DNA of 64,000 nucleotides, taken from contig JAOVVO010000224.1 of NCBI GenBank assembly GCA_028564675.1, forward strand, positions 1 through 64,000, written 5' to 3'. A model generated the notes under the pieces. The model did not search any database. It was not told the DNA's origin and saw nothing but the letters and a program-made list of their open reading frames with translations. This stretch comes from Onchocerca lupi. Taxonomy: Eukaryota; Nematoda; Chromadorea; Rhabditida; Onchocercidae. Both the position numbers and the translations under genes were made by a program. This document shows, one piece after another, positions 26,801 through 38,530 of the stretch (positions are counted from its first letter, which is position 1; each line of letters opens with the position of its first letter).

Positions 26801-27800
26801 CATGCTGTATCAATCATTTGTTTATGATTTGCTTTGCTTCTTTTTTTAGGTGGACAAGAGAAGAACCACAACCGTTGATTCTGAAACGGATAATTGCCCT
26901 TTCCAAAGCATCAGCAGCATTAATCGAGCAGCATATCAATAATTTGGTGCCGTTGGATTTAAAGGTTTTATTTGCTCTGCATTCTAAAGTGTCACTAATA
27001 AAATGATAAAGAGCTAATATAATCACTTCATTCCTGGTTATTTTTAGAATTTGTGCCTCTGCTAAGAATTTGCAGTCTTTGTAAAATATGTTTATAATCA
27101 CTCCTTTCTGAATCAGTCAATCATGTTTTTATGGTGAAGCAGTAGCAGTGAGTGATTGTAACTGGAAATTTATCATGAATTGATAGGATGTTTTCAGGGA
27201 ATCTTCATAACCGATATTTCCGCCTTCTCTAATGCTGTCATACATATCAGAGGACGACATATGGTCAGGCGAAGAGTAATTCGTGGTAAATTAATAAACG
27301 GGCCATTACCAGTATTAGACTACGATCCAGTTAGGGAATATGTAAAACGTTTACGACAGTGTTTCTCTTCAGTTGCTCTTTTCTTCTACAATAAATACAT
27401 GGGCAAAGTGATCGGTGTAGCGTGGAAACCAACTGCATTACTACCGCGAGATGCAAGCGTATGTTATTTATATTTTTAGAGGAAGATTACTAAATTCATT
27501 TGTATTTCAGTGTTTTAAATATTATAGTGCTGTTAAGTTGCAACAATGTGTTGAAGATAGAACCTTGCGAGGCTCTCTTTATGTTACATAAATTCTTGAA
27601 ATGAAATTTTAGCCAATTATTGTCTTAATATAATCTCTTTGCAGATATCTAGTTGTTTACACCGATTAAAGGAATCGGATAATAAGTTAGCCGTTAATAC
27701 AAAAGCCATATTGGATGATTTCATGATACTTGGCCAAGGCATTGTTCGAGAGGTAACCCGACATCTCACCATTGATGGCGAGAGGAATACCGAAAAGTAG
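20889..27800 (+). CDS. nol-6: Nucleolar protein 6 (NOL6 / Nrap / Utp22), complete
   Basis: NOL6 is the metazoan Utp22, part of the UTP-C module of the small-subunit processome in the nucleolus, needed for 18S rRNA maturation. It carries nucleotidyltransferase-like folds believed to be catalytically inactive. Nineteen exons keep phase: 20889-21086, 21307-21507, 21634-21799, 21970-22098, 22334-22494, 22924-23044, 23200-23458, 23554-23737, 24021-24274, 24473-24668, 25156-25270, 25401-25555, 25658-25818, 26016-26168, 26317-26414, 26540-26636, 26850-26964, 27198-27458 and 27645-27800. They predict 1059 residues (human about 1146). Family blocks include DILGSWRVG, ISRFRPENNNLRPSF, FVFLDHTGYLNLAAS, AHFRQFWGDICELRKFPD, FVGFFHFLTLL, LPVLDYDPVREYV and KVIGVAWKP. 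The ATG at 20889 is chosen because it is the first in frame after an A run; the N-terminus is basic (MKRKGDDD, RKREKRR). Snurportin follows on the same strand. Confidence 0.96.
22662..22845 (+). repeat. Near-exact tandem duplication, 2 x 92 bp, in a NOL6 intron
   Basis: Copy 1 is 22662-22753 and copy 2 is 22754-22845, head to tail. I see a single difference (GCAAATC against GCATATC). Each copy contains an acceptor-like AATTCCAG. The block sits between the exons ending 22494 and starting 22924, just after a long T run ending TTTGCAG. It is not coding in the NOL6 model. Confidence 0.95.
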
Positions 27801-28299
27801 ATTCTAGTGATAATTGCTTGTTGCATATTTCTGTTTTTTCATAAACTAATGGTTATATTGGTCATGAATTTCTATAATATTTAATCGGAGGGATTTGGCG
27901 AAATATAGAAATGACATGACAGATTTAGTCTTCATCATTTTCGAATTTACTTTCTTCATTCGTTAAATCTGTATTACATCCAAACTTTTGAATAATTCGT
28001 TCTTCTGGTTGTTACAATTGTTGAATTGTTAAGTATCTTCAATAAATGATGCTAAATATTTCTTATTGTTATTCTGAATTGTGTTAGAAATACTTAATAA
28101 AATATTTAACAGAAAAAGGATATGGACGATTATTTAAACAATCGATGGCACCATAAATTTGTGAGTTATTGCTTACTGGACAGAAATCAGTGACATGCGC
28201 AATAGATATGTCTGAATGTCATCAATTCAGTTTGATTAAATATTCGCTTGTATCTTACATTCCCTTTTCGGTGCAGTCGTAGATCCTTTTTTCAGGAAA
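27801..28299. other. NOL6-SNUPN intergenic spacer (possible operon spacer)
   Basis: The 499 bases between the NOL6 stop and the snurportin start are AT-rich and hold no open frame of note. An AATAAA is present at 28041-28046, 241 bases after the NOL6 stop. A strong acceptor sits directly before the next ATG. Such spacing and signals are compatible with a nematode operon. Confidence 0.5.
28286..28295 (+). promoter_or_regulatory. Candidate trans-splice acceptor before SNUPN
   Basis: CTTTTTTCAG ends at 28295, four bases upstream of the start codon (GAAAATG). It matches the nematode acceptor consensus TTTTCAG, and no coding exon was found upstream that would use it for cis-splicing. A spliced-leader acceptor is the simplest reading, by inference; a cis acceptor of a 5'UTR intron is the alternative. 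Confidence 0.55.
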
Positions 28300-30506
28300 A
28301 TGGAAAGTTTGGATGATTTGACGCATTTATTGGCAGGTAGCTCAGTAACTGTTGCACCAAATAGTATAGTTCGAGAGCATCCTCGATTTTCGCAATACAA
28401 ATATATCGGGCGAGCGGAATTAAGCCAAGAGAGGCGACGAAAAGAGTTTCTTCGACGACAGAAAGAGTATATCTTTTATAAAAAATAGGATTTGGATTTT
28501 AGATGGAAGTAAAAGTACTGTTATCAAACTGAAGCATCACTTCCCTTGTGTTATAAGTGCATGTTTCTCTTGCTGAAATGGAAATCCGGGTTTTTCATGT
28601 AACTGAACTCACATAAATGCTTCGAATTTCTGACGATTTCTGAATTCTTGACGCTGTTTTATAGAGCGCGTTTTGACTATGCAAATCATGCCCGAAAATT
28701 GGCAATGAATGAAATGGATGAAGATGAATACAACGAAGTTGAAGAAGAAATGGATTCAACAATGCCTGGTAAAAACAGTAAGAAGATAAATCGAAAAAGG
28801 AATTGCAATCGTTATGCTGATGAACTAATGCTTAGTGAATGGTTGGTTGATATTCCGGACAGCTTATCTAAGGATTGGATTTGTCTTCCATGTCCAGTCG
28901 GTAGACGATGCCTCTTAGTCGCTTCTAATGTATGTGATTATATAATTTATTATAAAAGCAAAAACATTATAAAATCTGTTCTGGTAAAGAATTAAGAAAA
29001 CGGCATCTTCATTTTTATAATGATCATAGTTCTGGTATAAAATGATAATTTACATCGCAGTTATTTCATATACAGTTGTTTGAAAAAGCTTCTTGTTCTG
29101 GTTTAGTTTCCTCAAAAATTGTTTTTAGCATTTTCCTTAATGAGAATAATTTTCTTTTCAAACAGCTAGTTGCAATCCTTATATATATGTATATAATCAT
29201 TTTGATAAGAAATTTATACTTGTTTGAAATCACCAGGCAATCATTTTTACATTTTCGTAAATAATTTTATCTCGTTATGACTAATTTTAATAATCCTTAA
29301 GAGGACTGAATTATTTTATAATTTTTGAAGTTCAATTTTTTAATATAGCCTGTCGTTTAGAATTCTGGCACACAATTTAGTATCATATGTAATTCGTTCC
29401 ATCTGATGAATTTTTACAGGGAGTAACAAGTGCTTATTCGAAATCTGGTTATCTCATTACGCAGTTTCATTCCTATTTGCCTGGTGGAAATCATCCATGT
29501 CATGGTAAGTCGAAAAGTACAAAAGAACTAATTCAGATTTTAGCAGTTTCGCTAATCCATCCGAATAAAAGTAATTTCTTTTCGCTAATCCATCCGAATA
29601 AAAGTAATTTCTATCAATATAGTTATGAAAGTTCTGTGAGTAATTTATTTTATTTGATTTCCTATAGGTTCTTATACTCTTCTGGATTGTATTTTTGATG
29701 CGAAATCACGATCATTCTATTGTCTGGACATGATTGCTTGGAATAGTCTCACGGTTGCTGATTCGGATTTTGACTGTCGATTATTTATGATGAACTCACG
29801 TATCACCGAAAATGAAAATTTCAGAGAGGTCTCAAAACAAATACCTGTTAGTTCTGAGTTTTCTAACTCACTTTTGATTTCAGATCTTTTTTTCTAGTTC
29901 CTTGAATTTTTATTCATCATGCCTTATTTATGAATTGATAGATTTGTATCTGATTACCAGTAATTTGACTTTAAATATATTTTAGTATCGCTTTATATGT
30001 CTTCCATATTGTCGTTGCGAATATAATTCCATGAAGGAAATGATGCATCAAGATTTTGACTTCGAAATTGATGGTGTTCTTTTTTATCATGCTAGCGTGC
30101 ACTATTTAAAAGGCCAAAGTCCACTCGGTCTGTTTCTTTTTCATTATTATTCGACTTAGCTCTCTTTTTAATAGTTTAGTCTTAGTTTGCTAACTAAAAT
30201 ATCTAAAAAAGGCATATATTTTGCAATGCTTCAGCACTAATTTTTTCTTTGATACCTCATTATCATAATTGATAATGTACTCAAGTAGATTTCTTAATGA
30301 GAAAAAAGTGTCACTGAGTTGAATTTTCAGTAGGATGGCTGAAGCCATGGATGATACCAGAAATATTATCTGTTCCGATACCAGCAAAGCTGATGAATGG
30401 AAATGAGGTAGTGGCAGGCAGTTCGCAGAAATTCATTGAAACATATAATCAAGAGCACAAGCATGTTAGTATGATTAGTAAAACTTCCGAAAGTGTTTCC
30501 AGTTAA
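28300..30506 (+). CDS. SNUPN: Snurportin-1 (m3G-cap snRNP import adaptor), complete
   Basis: Snurportin-1 binds the trimethylguanosine cap of assembled spliceosomal snRNPs in the cytoplasm and links them to importin-beta for nuclear import. Six exons stay in phase: 28300-28466, 28665-28929, 29420-29504, 29668-29846, 29986-30127 and 30331-30506, predicting 337 residues (human about 360). The importin-beta-binding region is N-terminal: HPRFSQYK, SQERRRKEFLRRQKEARFDY and ANHARKLA, residues about 25-70. The cap-binding domain begins at ADELMLSEWLVDIPDSLSKD and includes CPVGRRCLLVAS, TSAYSKSGYLI, LPGGNHPCHGSYTLLDCIF, FDFEIDGVLFYHASVHY and VGWLKPWM. The Trp residues of the EWL, DWI and GWLKPW motifs are retained. 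The C-terminus is short and polar. The ATG at 28300 follows a strong acceptor. Confidence 0.96.
29547..29612 (+). repeat. Exact tandem duplication, 2 x 33 bp, in a SNUPN intron
   Basis: A 33-base unit beginning TTTCGCTAATCCATCCG occurs at 29547-29579 and again at 29580-29612 with no difference that I can see. It lies in the intron between exons ending 29504 and starting 29668. Confidence 0.95.
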
Positions 30507-32436
30507 AATAAACATAGCATGTTGGGAAAAAAATCTGATAGTTTGTTATTTAGCTTGTAGTTTGTTGGATTGGAGATCTTCTTGCTATTGCAACTTGTTT
30601 AGGTCACAGTAGGCTTTATTAGGTTCATACGATATTATGGACAATCGACAATGGCCTTCGCTGATCTTATACGATATTCTAGATATTACTTATACAGTAA
30701 TAGAGACTAAATGAACAATACACAGTAAATGATAAAAGATACTAGTCGTTTGAATATTCACTACGTTGTTGTATTTATCTTTTCTGAATGTCGTTTGTTT
30801 TTTGCTTCATAACTATTGTTGCTCCTACTGAATTTTCGCTTGTGTTATCGTCGAAATTGTATTCGAAATTGGATTGGCATTGGATTTCTGCTGAAAGTGA
30901 TTTTGAAAATACTGATCTAGCTGACTCGAAAAGCTCTTTTTTATGTGGATAGTGGGCGGAGGCTTGCAACACACTCATCATACAAAAGATCGGTTATCGG
31001 GATAAAGGATAAGAGATGGACAGTGTCACAGTAAGCTTTAGGCCTTGTAACATTTCTGATAGCTAATATAGATCTCAACATTTTACGACATTTACGCCGC
31101 ACATAAGCTGTATTAGTATCTCTGAAGATGAGAGAATAAAGGCCTTTGTGCCGAGATATGGGTAAGTATTCATTTGTCTGAGGAAATACTACAAATTTCT
31201 ACTATATAGAATACTTCGGTTATTTCGTTATATTTTTATTGTAGAATCAATTTTACCAACATGTTACATTACTTAATGCAATTGTACAGCACGATTCATC
31301 TTATAAATATGTTATAGATGAGAGGGAATAAATTAAGAAGTGAAGATAGAAGTTTATTTAATACATTCAAGACAAGTTATTCATTCCCATACTGTTAAGC
31401 ATTTAATATTGTTATATAAGTTTTCAATATAAATTTAATGAGATTTGATTTCGACATTTCATTTTTCTACATATTCACTCTGTATATCCTTTCTGTATTT
31501 GTGTATCATTAGTCATCTCAATTGTTTTATAAATGGTTTTTTTTTTTTTTTTGCATAAATATGCTTGCATATAGTTGCAGATGAGTATTCCCTACATCTC
31601 ATCTAAAGCAAAATGTTTGAAAGGATATTTTCTATGGATCCCATTAAAATAAACAAGAATGCACAAAAATACGTAAAATAGAGATTAAAAGCGCTTTTTC
31701 AAAGTCAACTTTCTTCATAGATGAAAATTTTGCATCTCCCTCACGTATGCTGTCAATACTTGTCATCAATGTCTTAATTTATTTGCTATCTTTTCTGAGC
31801 CACATTTATATTTTTTCATTTGTTCTTACAAGAAAAAGATGACATTTTAGGAAAAGATAAGGAGCAGATCGAAGTAGATATCGTCCACTTATTAAACCGC
31901 TTTCTAAGCTTTTGCAGTAAAAATTGATATTGATTTTTGAAAACGATGCGTGAAATAAATATTATCAAAATAATACTTTAAATCAATGCAGAGATTCTAC
32001 GGGTTAATTTCAAATAAATGATGGAATTTTATTTCCACATGTTCAATATTACATTATCGGATGTGTTAGAGCGGTCTTTACAGTGTCATTTGTTTTCGTT
32101 CTGGTGTCAGGATTTGTAGAAGAGAAATTTCATCAGTACATTTTGATATTTCGAAAAGTAAATTTTTGTCATCAAACTGAAAAATGACAAGCTAAAGATT
32201 GTATTTCCTTTGTTGAATTTCCATGACTTCTTCAGTTTTTATTTTTGAAATCAGGAAGTACAACAGCAGAACAATGTCAACTCATTGCAGTTATAATGTT
32301 AAGATTAAATTGTCTTTATATATTTATATATTCAATGATTAATTATAATTGCTTATAACATGCAATTCTCAATCTGAGATTAATGGTTAGTATTTTTGAC
32401 AGGTATCTCCGCATTTAAAGAACTAATTTTTTGTAA
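30507..32436. other. Intergenic region after SNUPN
   Basis: About 1.9 kb with no gene I can support. An AATAAA directly follows the SNUPN stop (30507-30512). A 15-base motif GTCACAGTA(G/A)GCTTTA occurs near 30604 and again near 31024. Short open frames, for example 30775-30981 (-), have no recognisable similarity. Confidence 0.5.
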
Positions 32437-34350
32437 ATGATGTCCAGGAATTCTCAAATAACAGGAATAAGGGATTATTCATGCTCTAAATATTGCATGG
32501 ATTCAAAGCATGATAGTAAAAATTTATCTTATAATTATCACTCGAAGAATGGGAAAACATTTGTGTTTTATGCATTAAGGATACTTGATTGACGGAAGAT
32601 CTTTTTGATTAATATTATCGTTATGATGAAAAGAAATACTTCTGAAAATCTCAAATCATCTAATCATGAGAATATCAGAATTGTCTTAAAAATCTTGAGA
32701 ATGGTATTTTTCTACATTCTAAAAGAATGAGAACAATGATAATTGTCGATGAAATACAATGTTTTTAAGCATATCAATTATTAAATGATGGTTTCCAATT
32801 TTTTCTGATTTTTGATAATTTCAAACTTCAGATTTACATGCTAAAATATGCGAATTGGAAAGAATAGTAATAATATTGAAAGGAAAATTGAAAAATTTGA
32901 AAAATTCACGGTATACCGCTCAAAAGGAGAATAAAAGCTTAATTGAGCAATCGAATCAGGTTGTTTTTTCTTTCTTTTTTTTTTTTTTTCGATCTTTCGC
33001 CTATTCAAAAATTTTAAATGAAAAACCATAAAATATAAAAAAAAAAAATTCTCTTCAAATTAAAATGAATTTCAACTATTCTAGTTAATGGAGGAAATCA
33101 GGCAGAAAACAGTCTTTACGAAGAATTCGATTCGATTTGAAGATGAAATAGCATTTGAAGCTGAAAAATGGTCACAAATATGGCTAAGTGAAAATGGACA
33201 GGTAAAAAATTGCTTCCTTTCCGAAGAAAAGAACTGAAATCGGTATTTTTATTTTTTGAAAATATTCGGCAAACAAAAATTTAAACATTAATAATAGTAA
33301 TAAATAAATAAATAAACAAATAATAAATAACAATGATATAAATAGTGAATAATAAGCAATAGGTAATAAATAATAAATAATGATAAATTATAATAAATAG
33401 TGGTAAATAATAAATAATGATGAATAATAATAAATAATAAATCATAAAAATGAAAATAGTGATAAATAATAAATAATAAAACAATAATAAATTATAAATT
33501 ATAATAAATAATAAATTATGATAAATAATAAATAAGAATAGGTAATAAACTGATGACAAAAAGAGAATGGTCTTTTTTTTTCTAAAAAGTACCAATCTGT
33601 CTACCACTCTTTTAATATTTTTATTTGAAAAAGTATCACTCTTTAAATTTACGATATTTTTTAAAAAGTTAACAAATTGCATCTTTGTTGAACCAGCATC
33701 TTTTTATAAACTTATGGTTTACTTAATATTGGCTTTATTAAGGGAAAGTTTAGGAAAGATTCGAAATCTCCCTCTAATTGGTCACTTCTCGGTCATTCTG
33801 GTCATTATCTCACTTATGTGAAGCAATATTTTATTTTTTATTCGAAGCTTTTAATGAATTCTATCATCGAATTCTTGCATTAGTCACTTCTTTCTGCATT
33901 TGTAGATGTATTCTCCTATGATAATTTTCTGTTCCTTCTGATTCTATCAAGGCATTGGATTCTTTCAAGTCTTCAGATTTATTTAGGCCTTCAGATTCAC
34001 TCAAACCTTTAAATTTATTCAAGTCTTCGGATTTATTTAAGCGTTCAAATTTGTTCAAATCTTCAGAATCACTCAAACATTCAGATGTATTCAAACTTGC
34101 AGATTCATTTAAATCTTCTCAACGAATACATTTTCCAAAGATTGCAGAAAATTCTTGCTGATAAACGATTGCTGGAAAATGCTCAACAGGTGAAGATAAT
34201 TGAGAAACAAATTGAGTACACACAACGTCTCATTGAGCATAAAAGGAAAATAATTGGTACCTGGCAGAATGGAATCATTCAGAAAGTTTACAAAGTTATT
34301 CGTTCACTTGGCTTATTTTGCTTTCCTTCCGTTTGTTTTGTGTGTGTTTG

Positions 34351-34404
<54 letters not shown>

Positions 34405-35495
34405 TGTGTGTGTATGTGTGTATATATATGTATATGTATATGTATATGTGTATGAATATTTGACAAGCTAATGTTATGTTATATGCCTGAAATAATTCGA
34501 TAAATATCTGTTTCTCTTATCAAATCATTTTCTTTTATTCATTTATCCAATTCTTGGCTTATATTTCAAATCCAACTATAAGGTAAGAAAGATTTATGTT
34601 ATTGCTTGGAGTAAATTTTTTCTTAAAAATTTCGGATTTAAAAATATTTCACTAAACCGGATAGTAATTAGAATGTTTTTCCTGGTAGCCTGGTTTTATT
34701 TCAGGATAGTCAGCTAAATATGCTTGAACAAGAAAATATAGATATCGAAAAAAAGATGACCGAATGGTTAAAAGTGAATCAACGATTGTTAAGTATATTT
34801 GAAGCAATGAAAGATCGTGAAATAGAAATGATTTTTGCTACAGAACGTTGCAAACAGCGAAATATACAAGCTCGGGTATTTGAAATTATCAGTTAATCAA
34901 TCAAATTAATCAATCGTGTGATAATAAAATAATAGTCAGTTTATAGATTCAAGCATGCAAATGATTGATTAATAGCTGGACATCGACCAAATCTTATTTG
35001 AAGATGCAAACATATTTTACTATTTTATTTTATATATTTCATTAATTGATTCCTTTATTCTTTTTCTAGAAATATATTTAATTATTTGTTTAATTTATCT
35101 ACCAATATACTCTTTCATTTGTTTATTTATTCATTCATTTACTTATTAATAATATGCGGCATCTTAACTGATCCATATCGTTGTTGGATGGTCTACTTAA
35201 ATGATATGATCAATTTGACGAATTGATAGGAATTTAAATTGAAAAATAGAAAAAAAAGATGGCAAATTAAATGACTCAAATATTCTAGAAAAGCTTGTAA
35301 TTTAATTTGTTGAATTTTAAACACTTATTAATGCTTTCAAATGAAAAAAAGAAAGGATTTATTTTGCAGGAAGAATGCAGCAAAATGCAAGCAAACATAT
35401 TAAGAATATCAAGAAGATTGGATGAAAATAGTTTGCATAATATTACAAATACTTCATCTACTTCAATTACATTAAACAGTCGAGAGAATGAATAA
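32437..35495 (+). CDS. Unidentified coiled-coil protein, predicted 252 residues
   Basis: I do not recognise the family. A six-exon chain keeps phase throughout: 32437-32515, 32832-32959, 33085-33201, 34148-34285, 34705-34875 and 35370-35495. It starts at tandem ATGs (MMSRNSQITG) and ends NSRENE with TAA at 35493-35495. Most of the product is charged and helical with heptad-like spacing: ICELERIVIILKGKLKNLK, LLENAQQVKIIEKQIEY, LEQENIDIEKKMTEW and SKMQANILRISRRLDEN. There is no signal peptide, membrane segment, cysteine cluster or enzymatic motif. Exon 1 and the donor at 34285 (AAA|GTTTAC) are the least certain points; exons 2, 3, 5 and 6 have good TTCAG/CTAG/TTGCAG acceptors. Introns carry heavy simple repeats. 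A centrosomal, cytoskeletal or synaptonemal role would be a guess. A decayed gene is possible, but all coding frames are open. Confidence 0.6.
33291..33550 (+). repeat. Degenerate AAT/AAAT microsatellite
   Basis: About 260 bases consist almost only of interspersed AATAAATA and AATAATGAT units in the third intron of the coiled-coil gene. The resulting long minus-strand frame, rich in Y, L, F and I, is an artefact of the repeat. Confidence 0.95.
33964..34119 (+). repeat. 24-bp (2 x 12) minisatellite, about six degenerate units
   Basis: Units resemble TTCAAATCTTCAGATTTATT, built from two related 12-mers, with about 75-85% identity by eye. Because the unit is a multiple of three, it stays open on both strands. 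It reads as repeats of F-K-S-S-D-L on the plus strand and S-E-D-L-N-K-F on the minus strand. It ends about 28 bases before the coiled-coil exon at 34148, but in a different frame, so I treat it as intronic. Confidence 0.9.
34337..34450 (+). repeat. (TG)n/(TATG)n microsatellite
   Basis: A long TG dinucleotide run passes into TATG/TATATG units. It lies in the intron after 34285 of the coiled-coil gene and is likely polymorphic in length. Confidence 0.95.
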
Positions 35496-37288
35496 AATCG
35501 AAAATAGTTTGTCTCATTTCTATCTTGAAATTTTACAACAACATTTGTTACTAAACTAATCTATTGCTTATTTGAAAATACCAAAATTTCAATTTTATTT
35601 CTGATCAGTCAAACAAGGCAGTTAATCAAATAAAAAATCGAAATTTCTGGTTGCCATAGATTATTGCTTGATGAAAATTGAAAAAAAAAAAAAAATAAGA
35701 AAAATATTAAATAATAATACTTTTCTTTGAACTATAGACTAAAATTATAATTACAAGTAGATAGGAAATTTTTGAAAATATGAATGAGATTGAAAATTTT
35801 AATTAATGCATTACTGTGATAAGGATTAATTGCGGAAAGAATTGCTTAAATGAAATTCTTGAAATTATTAAATTTAATAGTTTATTGAAATTTTATGTGA
35901 GAAATTTTTGCAAATTCAAATTTATCATATAATAGAAGCAAAAAGTAAACAGCAAACATTTGAAAATTGATAACAATGGCTGAAAGAATGAAATGATAAA
36001 AAAAAAGAAGACAAGGGAATTTTCATCGAAAAGATGCAATTTTGGATTATTTATTGCTCAAGTTGTATTCTTAACAAGAAATTGTTTCCTACTTTCCATA
36101 CATTTCCTCTAATCTCTGCATAATTTTATTTTCAGCTCTTCAATGTAAGTATTATTAGTGCTAGACAGAAGTTATGAGTGCAGTAAACTGAAGAATTGAG
36201 TTGTTTTCGAGAAATAGTCGAGATTTTGCGAATAAAAGTAGTAATGGTTGAAAATTCTTTCATCACTTCATTGATATCATCATTAATATTACTTTCTTTA
36301 TGCACTTATCGTTTTTTATTGATACTTATCAAACATCTATAAGGTCAATTTATTAATTGCTCATTCTTATTCATGATATTGTTTTTTTTTTTCTGTTTTC
36401 CCATTCTTTACTTCTTTTTCCAAACTTATAATTTTTCGTTTATTAAATTTAATAAAACGAAGGTTTCTTTTTCTTATTAAAAATTTTTAAACAATAAAGG
36501 TAAACGAAGAAATAAAAACTTGTTGATTTAGTTATTAATGTAATAAAAATAATAACGAATGAAATGTTTTGCTTCCAGTTAACTTGTCCTTTTATTAAAC
36601 AATTATCGAGTGATGATTTAATTTCAGCATGTAACTATTACGTTTGCAAGTTTTCGCAATCTTTTGAAATTTTTTCATTTGCGATGGTTTTCAAATCCTA
36701 CTGAATGTTACCATTTTAATTTGATGCTACAAAAAGATTAAATAGAATTTCAAAATTAGATTATTTGCACTCTAGTTATACTGGATGTTTGGCTAAATTT
36801 CTTTTCTCTTCTTTTTTTTTTTTTTTTTTTTTTCATAATTAATAGATTAATAACAAAATTTTGCTGAAGAAAATTTTACCCATGGAATAGTCATTTCTTT
36901 TTGCGAATTTTTATTGAAATTCCAAATCACAAAACTATCACACGAATAATCATCATATTGTAACATTAACCTGAAATTCTGAGTCACTGCCTGAAAAGAT
37001 GATGATAAATATGGGAGAAAATTGCGAGTTAACATACACAAAGCATGAAGAGCTTTCGTAAAACACGTAATGACGTGAGAAAAAATTTAATGTTTACCAT
37101 TGAGTTAATAAATAAACAAGATGAGTCATTAGTCTTTTCAGAACATTTTCTAATAATTTGTCATTTACGAACTTGACCGAGTTAAAGACAAGAAACACAA
37201 TGCGACCAATTTTGGAACTTTGGCGATTTTTATAGATATATGTTAATCAAATTTTCAACTGAAAAAAAAAAATTGTGGAGAATTGTAA

Positions 37289-37405
37289 GATATGAGACGG
37301 TTTCAGTAATTTGATACGTGAGACGGTTTCAATAATATCAGGTGATACGTAAGGCGATTTCAATAATATCATATGATACGTGAGACGATTTCAATAATAT
37401 AATTT
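37289..37405 (+). repeat. Tandem repeat, four units of about 31 bp
   Basis: Units start at 37289 (24 bases), 37313, 37344 and 37375. Each contains GATACGTGAGACGGTTTC or a close variant, followed by AATAATATCA. Three full 31-base units and one short unit are visible, with a few substitutions each. Confidence 0.9.
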
Positions 37406-37732
37406 TCAGAATTATTTCTGAATACAAAATTAGCATAATTATTTTTTCAAGATTACAGATAGTGTTATCAGTTATTTCATTCCGACAAATTATCACTTCT
37501 CGAAAAGAATGATTCCATCTTTGAATAGTATTACTGTTAGAAAAATTTAAAATTACTTATATTCGCAAAGTTATTTCCTCTTATTCTTTCTTATCAATCA
37601 TAAATATCATATTATTCTTTTCTCCTATCAGTGCTATTTCCATAATTTTCATTGCAACATTCTATTATATCTTTACCATAATTTATAAATAAACTAATTG
37701 TCTGCTTGCTAAAAACAATTCAAATCATTTTG

Positions 37733-37826
37733 GTAATGATAATAATAGATAATAATCATAATGACACCAACGATAATGATAATAATAAAGATGACAATAA
37801 TAATAATAGTAGTAATGACAATCATA
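37733..37826 (+). repeat. Degenerate AAT/GAT trinucleotide repeat
   Basis: A run of AATGATAATAATAG-like units. It produces an artefactual open frame rich in N and D. No other evidence suggests coding. Confidence 0.85.
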
Positions 37827-38444
37827 CAGGGATAAATGCGCTTTTTAAAATTTTTCTGCTTGTTATCTTATCATTTGCTAATCAATGTAATCTGGATCAA
37901 CAGAAATGTTTCTTTTTTGTTTTGTTTTATTTCAATCAAAATTATGTTTTGACAAAATAAGAATCGTTAACAAATATTTTTAACAAAAACTTTAACAGTT
38001 TTATTTGTTGCAAGTATTTTAAACAATGAAAAGATTTTAAAATGCATATAAAATCTGCGTGTCTTAATAAATTTTCAAATTCATTCATTAATTACAATTT
38101 TTTTTCTTTAGAATTGACAAATGGGAAAAAAGAACAGAAAATTTTCGGAATTATAATTTTTCTTTAATTGAAATGATGAAATTAACAAGAAAATAGAAGA
38201 AAGAATTATGTCATTTTAATCGAAGAGGGGCTTTTTCTAAATTTTTTTTTGATACATGCTAAAACTAACTGTTAATTTCAGGTTACTATGTAAGAAATAT
38301 CGCCTATTAAACCGGAAACATCTTTTAACAGGACGAGAATACTCCTCCTTCAAGCCAAAAACCGGATACGGTTATTCCAGCTCTCAGTTCTTCGGTTTTT
38401 TCCCGTCAAAAAGTCACAATATGAGATTTTTTTATTTCATGTTA

Positions 38445-38530
38445 CGTGTAGCGGGACCGCGTCGAAAATGCGAGAGAGGGGGCAGTTGTAAGAGATGCGT
38501 GGTTTGGGGGAATGGGAGATATCGGTAGAG
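38445..38530 (+). promoter_or_regulatory. GC/CpG-rich patch upstream of DCAF17, possible promoter
   Basis: The patch contains ACGTGTAGCGGGACCGCGTC followed by G-rich GAGAGAGGGGGCAG and a short GGGGGAATGGGAG. It stands out against the AT-rich surroundings and ends about 130 bases before the DCAF17 start. No TATA box is evident. Its promoter role is inference from composition and position. Confidence 0.4.

Noticed and set aside
33281..33682. 133-codon open frame on the minus strand, rich in I, L, Y and F (membrane-protein look)
   Set aside because: It coincides with the AAT/AAAT microsatellite. The hydrophobic pattern follows from the repeat, and no start or splice context supports it.
33864..34161. 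Repetitive peptide frames on both strands (S-E-D-L-N-K and F-K-S-S-D-L types)
   Set aside because: They are produced by the 24-bp minisatellite, and the plus-strand frame does not match the neighbouring exon at 34148. Kept as a repeat, not a gene.
34085..34471. 128-codon frame with a long C-V run
   Set aside because: Only the part 34148-34285 is a plausible exon. The Cys-Val run is the TG microsatellite.
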